A stretch of 38,890 bases of DNA, from contig JAEOTR010000045.1 of assembly GCA_016839705.1 (NCBI GenBank), forward strand, positions 1 to 38,890. The letters are read 5' to 3'. Positions within the stretch are counted from its first letter, which is position 1; each line of letters starts with the position of its first letter. Under the pieces are notes generated by a model, which was given only the letters and a program-made list of their open reading frames with translations, was not told the DNA's origin and did not search any database. This DNA comes from Promethearchaeota archaeon. GTDB taxonomy: Archaea; Asgardarchaeota; Lokiarchaeia; Sigyniarchaeales; SOKP01. The position numbers were made by a program, and so were the translations under genes. Shown here piece after piece: positions 16,899 to 24,780 of this stretch.

Positions 16899-18266
16899 TT
16901 AAGAGTGATAGTTCTGACCATTATCTCTATGAATTTTTTCTTTTTTTATTAAATATATCAACATCATGAGCGCAATACCGATAAGAAGTATTATTTCGTA
17001 TCCAGGTATACTAATATTATTATCTCCGGGGTGCGGTACTGGGCACTGATCAAGAATAAATTGCACTAAGCATAAGTCACCGCCACCCGCGCCATAACTA
17101 AAAGTAGTCCCCCCAACGAATGCAGTTCCATTGGTGCCCAATGATACCCCCATACAGACTTCCGTTTCACTTCCACCCCAGGTACAGTACCAATCTGCAA
17201 CACCAGTAGAATTGAACTTCACCAAACATATATCGTAATCTGCTAAACCATCAGAATTTGTGTAACCTGCAACATATACGTTTCCTGATTGGTCTATTTC
17301 CATCCCAAAGGTATAATCTAAATATCCTTCTTCCCATGTGCTATTCCATTGATAAATCCCTTCAGAATTGAACTTTACTAAGCATATATCATATTCTGGG
17401 TAAGTACCTTCAGTAATTCCAGAAACGTATAAATCATTAGATGAATTGATGATTATATCTGTGCCGTGATCTTTTTCGATTCCCCCCCATGTTTGAGTCC
17501 ATACCACACCAGATGAATTAAACTTAGCTAGATATACATCCCACTTCCCGGCTCCAAAACTTTTAGTATCTCCTACAACATAATAATTTCCTAGTAGATC
17601 TGTTGCCACGCCATATCCTTCATCTTGATTGATTCCTCCACATGTATAGTTCCAAACCACGCCTGTAGAGTTGAACTTTACCAAACACATATCAGATTCA
17701 CCTAAGCCAAAACTGTGAGTATATCCCGCAACATATACATTATTAGATGAATCTAAGGTGATGCTCTTTCCTTCTTCCTTATCATTTCCCCCCCACGTAT
17801 GATTCCATTCCACAGCCCCTGTCGTGTTAATCTTTAACAACCACATATCAGATTCGCCAGCCCCGAAACTTTCAGTCTTTCCTGTAATATAAATATTATC
17901 AAGTGAATCTAATATAATACTATTTCCAACATCCCTGTTGACTCCACCATAAGTTCGATTCCATTCCACCCCAGAAGAGTTGAACTTAACTAGGCATAAA
18001 TCAGCATCTCCTACCCCAAAACTATAAGTTTCCCCCACTAAATAAGAATTGTTAAATGAGTCTTTAGCGATGTCATACGTACGTTCCGATTCGTTTCCTC
18101 CCCATGTGTAAAAGGAAAGTTCAGTTGGGGCAATCGAATTATGAACATTATTAAAAGTCTTGTCGATTTTCATTCTACTCTGGTTAGGTATTATCGAACC
18201 CAGTATGAAAAGAACGAAAATCCCCACAACCAAAACTAATCCAAACTTTTTTTTAATTTTTCCCAT
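16899..18266 (-). CDS. Surface protein with seven SBBP-type repeats and C-terminal membrane anchor
   Basis: A ~455-residue exported protein. ATG 18266 (MGKIKKKFGLVLVVGIFVLF) gives a proper signal/anchor segment; an upstream ATG at 18314 adds 16 residues ahead of it. Seven tandem ~49-residue repeats follow, each of the form WGG...D.G..I..DS..N.YV.G.T.SFG.G..D..LVKFNS.G, resembling SBBP (beta-propeller) repeats. Seven repeats would fit a seven-bladed propeller. The C-terminus is IPGYEIILLIGIALMMLIYL followed by KKEK, an archaeal sorting/anchor-like tripartite tail. The likely location is the outer cell surface, with a binding or adhesive role by inference. Many N-x-S/T sites suit glycosylation. 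Confidence 0.85.
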   Translation of the reverse strand: MGKIKKKFGLVLVVGIFVLFILGSIIPNQSRMKIDKTFNNVHNSIAPTELSFYTWGGNESERTYDIAKDSFNNSYLVGETYSFGVGDADLCLVKFNSSGVEWNRTYGGVNRDVGNSIILDSLDNIYITGKTESFGAGESDMWLLKINTTGAVEWNHTWGGNDKEEGKSITLDSSNNVYVAGYTHSFGLGESDMCLVKFNSTGVVWNYTCGGINQDEGYGVATDLLGNYYVVGDTKSFGAGKWDVYLAKFNSSGVVWTQTWGGIEKDHGTDIIINSSNDLYVSGITEGTYPEYDICLVKFNSEGIYQWNSTWEEGYLDYTFGMEIDQSGNVYVAGYTNSDGLADYDICLVKFNSTGVADWYCTWGGSETEVCMGVSLGTNGTAFVGGTTFSYGAGGGDLCLVQFILDQCPVPHPGDNNISIPGYEIILLIGIALMMLIYLIKKEKIHRDNGQNYHS

Positions 18267-18428
18267 TATGCACACAATTTTCGAAATCGTAATTGGATCT
18301 GCGTTACTATTCAAATATATTATTTTATCATATTAAATACTTACTTTCAAGATAGAAAATAATTCCAAATAACCATCCAGTTTAGCCCAAAATTCTTCTT
18401 TGTAATTAGCAAATTAATCTGATCTAGT

Positions 18429-20147
18429 TTAGTCATTCGAAAAAGAAACATTTCTATAGTTTTTGTTCGAATTATATGCCCACATTGCTGTTTGAAAGCT
18501 TCTACAGTGAATCCATGTTTTTAAGAATTTTTTATACAACGTCCACCTGGAATACAATTTTCTTGAGCATTTTCTATGATGATCTAAGAATTGTTCATTT
18601 TCCATATTATTAACATGATAAGTTAAATGTCCCATATCATAGAACTTCCAATCTTGAGGAAAATTAGTATATATGAGTCTTTCATTTTGCTGTAATTCTT
18701 TGAATAATCTTGTGCCTGGTAAAGGCGTTAAAGTGGTAGTTTGAATAACATCAATACGATTTTTTAAAATATACTTGACTTTTCTATACATACTTTTTTC
18801 TGTTTCTGAATCAGAACCAAAAATGAATGCTCCTAAGACTGCGATTTTATATTTATTGATATTTTCGAAAGCCTGTTTATATTCCAGTTGAAGGTTCAAT
18901 TTTTTATCCATTACTTTCAGTTCTTCTGGATCAGCAGATTCTAACCCAAGAAACACCATTTTGCATCCTGCTCTTGCCGCCCATTTAATTACTTCTTCAT
19001 TGCTCCCAAAATTTAAGGAAGCTTGACAAAACCATGTTTTGGTTAGTTTTCTATCAACCATTCCCTTAAAAAGTTGGATAGCTCTCTCTTCAGCACCTTT
19101 ACCATAGCCAAGAATATTATCGTCAACAAAGAAAATCATTCTTTGATGCATTTGTTCCAATTCATCTAAGACTTCCTTATAAGGACGTTGTCGATATTTT
19201 CTTCCATTGAAAGCACTGACAGAACAGAAATAGCAATCCATAGGACAACCTCTTGAAGTTTGTAAAGTTCCAAATAAATATTTGTTGCTAAATAGATCTC
19301 GATTAGCGATTGTACTATTTTCTAAATCCAGATGAACTCCATTATATTTTTGTTTTAATGTATTATTTAAAAAATCATCGATAACAGTTGACCATACACT
19401 CTCTGCTTCCCCTACGACTACAGAATCTACATACTTTAAAGCCTCTTCAGGAACCATTGAAGCGTGTATTCCTCCCATAATCACAGGAATATTATCTTTT
19501 CTGTAATGAGCAGCAATTTCATAAGCTCTATTTGCCACTGAAGTAAATGCTGTTATTCCAACAAGATCAGCGTTTTCATATTCGAAATCCTCAAAATTCT
19601 CATCGATTATTTTAACTTGAAAGGTCTCGGGAGTTAACGCCGCCACTATCCCTAATCCCAATGGAGGAAAAGTGGAGGAGGGATTAATTGTCAATCCTGC
19701 AATCTCTTTATTAACAGGATTTATTAATAAGAGTCTCTTTTTGGTTTGGTCTTCTTTAATTTCAATAGCTTTATCCTCAATTTCAAACTGTTTTTTTAAA
19801 TCTCGAATTAGGATGTATATTCCTAAGAAGTAAAACACTACGCTAATTATGTAAACCATAAAAAATAGGATTAAAGCAAAAAGATCGGTAAAGAGAAAAA
19901 TGAGGTTGATTATTATTGTAGGTAAAGAAAAGAACAACATCGGGATAATATAAGGGGATTTATTTTTAATTTTAATAACTACATTTTTGTTTTTTGCCGT
20001 TTCTTTCAATCCAGAAAGATATGGCATAGGATAAAATACTATAAAAGAAGGGATTATTATCCAACTATAATCCAGTAAAAAAAAAATTGTTATTAGTAAC
20101 ATAGATGCTAGAAATAGAAACAAGGGGAAGATATATTTTAATCTCAA
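18429..20147 (-). CDS. Membrane-anchored B12-binding radical SAM protein
   Basis: A 572-residue protein with three parts. Residues ~5-115 contain about four TM helices. Residues ~135-265 form a cobalamin-binding-like Rossmann domain (RLLLINPVNKEI...PPLGLGIVAALTPE...DLVGITAFTSVANRAYEIA...MGGIHASMVPEEAL). Residues ~290-490 form a radical SAM domain with RGCPMDCYFC (Cys301, Cys305, Cys308). The B12-rSAM class includes methyltransferases and cyclases acting on lipids, cofactors and peptides. The N-terminal membrane domain is unusual and suggests a lipid or membrane-bound substrate. It is a single gene divergent from the SCP2-type thiolase homologue. Confidence 0.9.
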   Translation of the reverse strand: MRLKYIFPLFLFLASMLLITIFFLLDYSWIIIPSFIVFYPMPYLSGLKETAKNKNVVIKIKNKSPYIIPMLFFSLPTIIINLIFLFTDLFALILFFMVYIISVVFYFLGIYILIRDLKKQFEIEDKAIEIKEDQTKKRLLLINPVNKEIAGLTINPSSTFPPLGLGIVAALTPETFQVKIIDENFEDFEYENADLVGITAFTSVANRAYEIAAHYRKDNIPVIMGGIHASMVPEEALKYVDSVVVGEAESVWSTVIDDFLNNTLKQKYNGVHLDLENSTIANRDLFSNKYLFGTLQTSRGCPMDCYFCSVSAFNGRKYRQRPYKEVLDELEQMHQRMIFFVDDNILGYGKGAEERAIQLFKGMVDRKLTKTWFCQASLNFGSNEEVIKWAARAGCKMVFLGLESADPEELKVMDKKLNLQLEYKQAFENINKYKIAVLGAFIFGSDSETEKSMYRKVKYILKNRIDVIQTTTLTPLPGTRLFKELQQNERLIYTNFPQDWKFYDMGHLTYHVNNMENEQFLDHHRKCSRKLYSRWTLYKKFLKTWIHCRSFQTAMWAYNSNKNYRNVSFSND

Positions 20148-20286
20148 TTAAAAAACCTCCTTTAGGCAAATTGGTATTAGATTTCCCTTTCTTATAATAT
20201 AAAATAATTTAAAACAATCTTAAGATAACAAAATTTTAGGGGATTAAAAAAGTCTAAGAAAATTTTTTAAATACCCATAATTCTTA

Positions 20287-21516
20287 ATGACTATGAATAA
20301 AGTAGCGATAATAGGAGTAGGACATACCAAATTTGGTAAGATTCAAGATAAAGGATTAATGGATTTGTTATGTGAAGCATCTTTAACTGCGATTGAAGAT
20401 TCCAATACAAATGACAAAGATTTTGATTCTGTATATGTTGGAGCAATGAGTCCAGAAATTTTGAACAAAACCGCAGGTGTTGCAAGCGCTCTTGTTGATA
20501 GAATTAGTTTAATTCCTGCCGCTGCCGATGATATTAAAAATGGACCCGCCAGCGGAGGATCCGCAATTAAAGCAGGATTCCAGGCAATTGCTTCAGGAAT
20601 GAGTGAGTTAGTACTAGTTGTGGGGGGTGAAAAAATGACTCATATCACAACACCGGGGTATGTGACTTCTACTGTAGCCACATTAACTCAACCAGAAGCG
20701 GAAAGACCTCATGGGGTTTCATTACCCTCATTTGCAGGATTACTTACTCGTGCCTATCTTGAGAAATATAATGCGAAACTAGAATGGATTTCTGATATTG
20801 CTATTAAAAATCATAAAAATGGAGCATTGAATCCAAACGCCCATTTCCAGAAAACAATTGAAGATTTCATGAAAATTGCTATTGAAAAAGGGAGAGGTAG
20901 TTGGGATAATATTTATGAGTTTCTTAGTGATGATAAAACTAATCCTATAATTGCTGATCCATTGCGACTCTTCCATATATGCCCTATTTCTGATGGAGCT
21001 GCGGCATTAGTTTTATGTAATGCTGAGAAAGCTAAGCAGTACAATGATATGCCGATTATGATTTCTGGTGTCGGACAAGCAACAGATACTCATATCGTTT
21101 TTGAACGAGAAGAAATAATTACATTGAAGGCGTTAAAAATTTGCTCAAGTCAAGCTTATCAAATGGCAAAAAAAACACCAAAGGACATAGATGTTGCAGA
21201 ACTCCATGATGCTTTTGAGATTCTTGAAGCTGTTCAAAGTGAAGATATTGGATTCTTTAAGAAAGGTGAAGGTGCTAAAGCAGCTCATGAAGGTTTAACT
21301 GAAATTGGGGGAAAGATTCCTATTAATCCCTCGGGTGGATTAAAGGCACGTGGTCACCCTCTTGGTGCTACAGGAGTTGCTCAGGTTATTGAATTATATT
21401 GGCAATTAAGAGGGGAAGCAGGAAAAAGACAGGTAACAAGCGCAGAGACCGGGATTACTTGTAATTTTGGAGGATTTGGAAATAATATTATATCAATATT
21501 AGTTGAAAGGATGTAA
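20287..21516 (+). CDS. SCP2-type thiolase homologue lacking the nucleophilic Cys
   Basis: A 409-residue thiolase-fold protein of the SCP2/archaeal thiolase group (NKVAIIGVGHTKFG; ELHDAFEI; NPSGGLKARGHPLGATG; GITCNFGGFG). The catalytic His (in GHPLGATG) is present. At the position of the nucleophilic Cys, usually N-A-C-A-S-G, the sequence reads NGPASGG with Pro at residue 87. Thiolysis by the normal covalent mechanism is therefore doubtful; it may act on another step, form a complex, or be structural. Archaeal members usually pair with DUF35 Zn-ribbon proteins, and a DUF35 gene lies 17 kb away but not adjacent. ATG at 20293 is an alternative start. Confidence 0.88.
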   Translation: MTMNKVAIIGVGHTKFGKIQDKGLMDLLCEASLTAIEDSNTNDKDFDSVYVGAMSPEILNKTAGVASALVDRISLIPAAADDIKNGPASGGSAIKAGFQAIASGMSELVLVVGGEKMTHITTPGYVTSTVATLTQPEAERPHGVSLPSFAGLLTRAYLEKYNAKLEWISDIAIKNHKNGALNPNAHFQKTIEDFMKIAIEKGRGSWDNIYEFLSDDKTNPIIADPLRLFHICPISDGAAALVLCNAEKAKQYNDMPIMISGVGQATDTHIVFEREEIITLKALKICSSQAYQMAKKTPKDIDVAELHDAFEILEAVQSEDIGFFKKGEGAKAAHEGLTEIGGKIPINPSGGLKARGHPLGATGVAQVIELYWQLRGEAGKRQVTSAETGITCNFGGFGNNIISILVERM

Positions 21517-21565
21517 TACTTAGGATTAATTTGGTATAATAAAGAAGTAATAGAAAGAAGTTAAA

Positions 21566-23473
21566 TTAGAAATTAGAGGATTCAATTTCTGCGATAAAAA
21601 GATTTCCAATTGAAAGCCATTTTTGCTTTGTTTCCAAATCATCAACTTCCTTTTCTGTAATCTCGATTCCTTGTTTAAGATTTTTCATTGCTAAATCGTA
21701 ATTATTAAGTTCCTTATAGCAAATTCCTAACTTAATATACGTTTGGTGAATATACCAATCCTCACTCGCTAATTCTAAGGTTTCTAAAAAATGATCAACT
21801 GCTTGTTCATAATCCTCAAAATACATTAAAATTTCTCCGTAGGTATCATGATATGTCCCATTTTCAGGAAATTTAGTAACAAGATCTTGCATTATATCTA
21901 GAGATTCATCTTTTTTATCTAAATATTGTAACCAATACGCTTTATAATTGAGAAGATCGGAATCTTCAGGATATTCTTTGATCAAATCATTAATTATCTC
22001 CAATCCCGCTTCAATTTTTTGCATTCTTCGAAGTATAGATGCTTTTTTGATTTGAATATCTTTAACATTTTCTGGAAAATTTGCATACATTTCATCAATA
22101 GTCACCAAGATTTCATTATAATCCTCATAATAAATCAAAATTTTAATTTTTGAATAATATAATTCAATATTTCCTGGATTGAGATTAATTTCTTCTGTAA
22201 TTTCTGTGACGTCCTGCTCATATTGCCCTCTTATTCCCTCAATACTCTTTGGTTGAAAAATATCCGCCAGGTCTTGCCAGATTATTCCTTCTAATTTATC
22301 AAACGTTTCTTTTAGTTCTACTTTCGCCTCGATCTTATAAGCTAAGTATTTGATGTAATCAGGTATAAAATCTCGTAGAGCATTTTTTAATTTTTTATCA
22401 AATAATATTTCACAGGCATCCTCAATAATATCGTCAACTTTATCCATAATGTTTATCGTTCGTGAAAACAGTTTATTTAAATAAGTAAACTTAGTAATAT
22501 GGTCTTCCGTAATTGCTTCAAGCATTACCTCTAATCTTTCATTTTCTTGAAAGTAAAAATGCATATCTGAAGGTAATATTAATTTAAAAAATTTAATTGG
22601 ATAAATATTGCTTTCAACAATTTCATCGACATAATACTCCAATTTTGTTTCCTTAATCGCATAAGTTTTTGAAAAATCTTCCATAGAAATATAATCGGGA
22701 TACCGATCAGGATGATTAGTAGATAGAAACAGCAAGATCTTATTAAAATCGTCCTCTTTTGTGAGCATGGATTCAACTCGGGAATAATCTAACTTTAGCA
22801 CATTGTTGAGGAATCTAAATTGTATGTCCTCATCTTTAATCTTATATTTATTGAAAAATTTAATGGTATTTTGAGTAACCTCTTCAATTCTCTTACTTTC
22901 TTCATCTAATATTGATTGACGATCCAAATTATAATCTCGTAGAATTATTGAATATTCTGCTTTACCGGATCGAGTGATTCTATATTCTTTTTCCTCTTTT
23001 TTTACAAATCCTTGATCTTGTAATAAATTTAGATTTTTTGATAATGAAGATTGGTTAATTTTAAGGGGCTCTGATAAAAAATCTGCCCACTTGCAATGAT
23101 TATTATTATATAGCATCCATAAAATCCAATGGTTGTAGTTTCTCTTTCTTCTGATGATCATTGGGGGATAACTTAGCTTTCTCTTTTTTTCATCTGAACT
23201 TGATAATTCTAAAAATCTCTTTCTACCCTCCGAAGTAATTTTATAGTGCCCTCTTGATATATTTTCGACTAGATGTTTACCCTTTAATAAGGATAAATAT
23301 TTTGAGAGAGTAGATAATCGAAGTTCGAGAGGCTCATCTGTAAAATTAGCCCACTCGCATTCTTCATTATTAGATAACATCCAGAGAATGATATGCTCAA
23401 AATTTTTCTTCTCCATTACCGGAGGATTATATATCTCATGGGGAGGATAATTGATTTTATTCATGGTTCTCAT
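21566..23473 (-). CDS. Tandem winged-helix/TPR protein (copy 1)
   Basis: A 635-residue protein with two N-terminal winged helices of one family at residues ~20-80 and ~110-170. The first contains FEHIILWMLSNNEECEWANF and LSTLSKYLSLLKGKHLV; the second contains YNHWILWMLYNNNHCKWADF and QSSLSKNLNLLQDQGFVKK. A helical middle region (~180-420) follows, then C-terminal TPR-like repeats (~425-630), e.g. PEDSDLLNYKAYWLQYLDKK and YIHQTYIKLGICYKELNNYD. It is probably a DNA-binding regulator whose TPR part senses a partner or peptide. Copy 2 (24781-27273) is a clear paralogue. It faces two micropeptide genes across a shared ~140-nt promoter region with a 42-bp repeated element. HTH/TPR peptide receptors of Firmicutes (RRNPP) share the logic, not obvious sequence. 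Confidence 0.85.
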   Translation of the reverse strand: MRTMNKINYPPHEIYNPPVMEKKNFEHIILWMLSNNEECEWANFTDEPLELRLSTLSKYLSLLKGKHLVENISRGHYKITSEGRKRFLELSSSDEKKRKLSYPPMIIRRKRNYNHWILWMLYNNNHCKWADFLSEPLKINQSSLSKNLNLLQDQGFVKKEEKEYRITRSGKAEYSIILRDYNLDRQSILDEESKRIEEVTQNTIKFFNKYKIKDEDIQFRFLNNVLKLDYSRVESMLTKEDDFNKILLFLSTNHPDRYPDYISMEDFSKTYAIKETKLEYYVDEIVESNIYPIKFFKLILPSDMHFYFQENERLEVMLEAITEDHITKFTYLNKLFSRTINIMDKVDDIIEDACEILFDKKLKNALRDFIPDYIKYLAYKIEAKVELKETFDKLEGIIWQDLADIFQPKSIEGIRGQYEQDVTEITEEINLNPGNIELYYSKIKILIYYEDYNEILVTIDEMYANFPENVKDIQIKKASILRRMQKIEAGLEIINDLIKEYPEDSDLLNYKAYWLQYLDKKDESLDIMQDLVTKFPENGTYHDTYGEILMYFEDYEQAVDHFLETLELASEDWYIHQTYIKLGICYKELNNYDLAMKNLKQGIEITEKEVDDLETKQKWLSIGNLFIAEIESSNF

Positions 23474-23520
23474 GTATTTATAGTTTATTAACCTATTTAA
23501 AATTTTATAATTTTACATTA

Positions 23521-23562
23521 GTTCGAACTTCGCGGAAAGTCTGTATAAATAAACTATATATG
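23521..23562 (+). repeat. 42-bp promoter-associated repeat, copy A
   Basis: It begins GTTCGAACTTCGCGG and ends AACTATATATG. It matches copy B (23884-23925) at roughly three quarters of positions with no gaps. Its 3' part (A-rich then CTATATAT) could be BRE plus TATA box; its 5' part GTTCGAAC is palindromic. It starts 95 nt before the ATG of micropeptide 1 and lies 47 nt upstream of the divergent winged-helix/TPR gene, so it could serve both promoters or be the regulator's site. Confidence 0.65.
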
Positions 23563-23615
23563 AAAATAAAATAATAATAAAATTAACAAAAAAAAAAAAT
23601 TAAACGGTAAAAAAA

Positions 23616-23693
23616 ATGAAGAGAAAAGAAGGAAAAGTAGTAAGTAAAGTCTCTGCCGGATATAATCCAGTTTTCCAAAGTTTTGTTCGTTAA
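23616..23693 (+). CDS. Micropeptide 1 (25 residues)
   Basis: A very short ORF encoding a basic peptide that opens MKRKEGKVVSKV and ends SAGYNPVFQSFVR. It resembles micropeptide 2 in length, a basic start, a central Gly-x-(x)-x-Lys stretch and an NP-hydrophobic-F motif near the C-terminus (NPVFQSFVR against NPLFRDLLK). Both are preceded at near-identical distance (95 and 92 nt) by the same 42-bp element, which argues for real genes. There is no signal peptide or TM segment, so secretion is not evident. The ribosome-binding site is weak (CGGTAA). It lies divergently next to winged-helix/TPR copy 1, suggesting a regulator-ligand pair by inference. Confidence 0.5.
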   Translation: MKRKEGKVVSKVSAGYNPVFQSFVR

Positions 23694-23758
23694 AATATTA
23701 TTTTTTTTTATTTTATATTTTTTTCACGATTATTTTTCATTTCCATATTATAGAAATT

Positions 23759-23791
23759 AACCTCCTAGTAGACTGAAACTACTAGGGGGTT
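23759..23791 (+). terminator. 13-bp hairpin after micropeptide 1
   Basis: AACCTCCTAGTAG (23759-23771) pairs with CTACTAGGGGGTT (23779-23791) around an ACTGAAA loop, with one G-U pair. It is unusually GC-rich for this AT-rich gap and lies 65 nt after the micropeptide 1 stop. It may be a terminator, although only a short T-run (TTTCTTTT) follows, or a stable 3' structure on a small RNA. Confidence 0.5.
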
Positions 23792-23883
23792 TAAAATTTC
23801 TTTTACAGGGTTTTTAGGATAAAATACTCCAATAACCACCTTAAAATGATGTTTTTTGTATTCAATCAAAAACTTTTTCTATA

Positions 23884-23925
23884 ATTCAAACTTCGCAAAA
23901 AGTTCATATAATAAAACTATATATG
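23884..23925 (+). repeat. 42-bp promoter-associated repeat, copy B
   Basis: It begins ATTCAAACTTCGC and ends AAACTATATATG, aligned gap-free with copy A. It starts 92 nt before the ATG of micropeptide 2. The AACTAT core ends 55 nt before that ATG, against 58 nt for copy A. Confidence 0.65.
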
Positions 23926-23975
23926 GCATTGTATAAATATATTATTTAGAACACCCTTAAAGAGGTTAAAAAAAA

Positions 23976-24056
23976 ATGAAGAAAAATGCCAAGGAAGGAT
24001 TAATAAAAATAAATAACTATGGTCAAAATCCATTATTTCGGGATTTGCTTAAATAA
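23976..24056 (+). CDS. Micropeptide 2 (26 residues)
   Basis: A short ORF whose peptide opens MKKNAKEGLIKINNYG and ends QNPLFRDLLK. It is a probable paralogue of micropeptide 1 (shared basic start and NP-hydrophobic-F C-terminal motif). It has a fair ribosome-binding site, AGAGGT, 9 nt before the ATG, and copy B of the 42-bp element upstream. No signal peptide or TM segment is seen. A T-rich run directly after the stop may end the transcript. The Rab-like GTPase gene follows on the same strand, 141 nt downstream. Confidence 0.5.
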   Translation: MKKNAKEGLIKINNYGQNPLFRDLLK

Positions 24057-24197
24057 CTTTTTTTTAATTTTGTTTTATTCTTGATTTTGGATATTTTACT
24101 TATTTTGAAATCATTTTACCTAAAATTTTAAATTTCAAAAATTATAATCATTCATTAAGAAAAATTTTGATCATTTTGATAACTTTTTTATGTCTCG

Positions 24198-24743
24198 ATG
24201 AGTGATCCTCAGAAATATAGATTTAAGATAACCGTCATCGGTGATGGTCAAGTGGGTAAAACTTCCTTGATTAAGAAGTTTACTCAAGGTTCATTTGTTA
24301 AAGATTATGTGAAGACTTTGGGAGCTCAATTTTCAAAATTTGAGAAAATAATAGAAGGGGATGAAACTCGATTGATCTTCTGGGATATAGCAGGTCAAGA
24401 TGATTTTCGTTTTTTACTCCCTACATTTTATAGAGAAAGTAATGCGGCAATTATCGTTTATAGTCTTGAAGAAAATGAGCTAGGAACGCGAAGTTTTGAG
24501 CATGTACGAAATTGGTATGAAAATATTAAGAAGTTTTGCGGGGAGATTCCGATGATACTTTTTGGTAATAAAGTTGATTTAATTGAGGAAGATGAGCTCG
24601 AAAATTCTGAGGCCCATGATTTTGTAGAGAAAAACGGATTTCTCGGATATTATTTAACCTCAGCAAAAACGGGGAAACGAGTTCATGATGCGTTTAATAC
24701 AATAATTAACGAACTATACTACAAATCCAAGGCTTTATCATAA
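24198..24743 (+). CDS. Rab/Ras-like small GTPase (copy 1)
   Basis: A 181-residue single-domain GTPase: G1 GDGQVGKTS (residues ~15-23), switch-I Thr in VKTLGAQF, G3 WDIAGQD, G4 GNKVD and G5 TSAKTG. It is closest to the GTPases at 29104 and 29771, which share VKTxGAQ, AAIIVYSLEEN and NxLG/SF...NWYE stretches. There is no C-terminal Cys for prenylation, so membrane attachment is not evident. Its position downstream of the micropeptide genes and between the two winged-helix/TPR genes repeats in the second module. The GTPase may transmit or receive the TPR protein's signal, by inference. It converges on winged-helix/TPR copy 2 with a 37-nt gap. Confidence 0.95.
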   Translation: MSDPQKYRFKITVIGDGQVGKTSLIKKFTQGSFVKDYVKTLGAQFSKFEKIIEGDETRLIFWDIAGQDDFRFLLPTFYRESNAAIIVYSLEENELGTRSFEHVRNWYENIKKFCGEIPMILFGNKVDLIEEDELENSEAHDFVEKNGFLGYYLTSAKTGKRVHDAFNTIINELYYKSKALS

Positions 24744-24780
24744 GTATAGTAATTAAAAAATATAAAATTTGAAAAAAATT

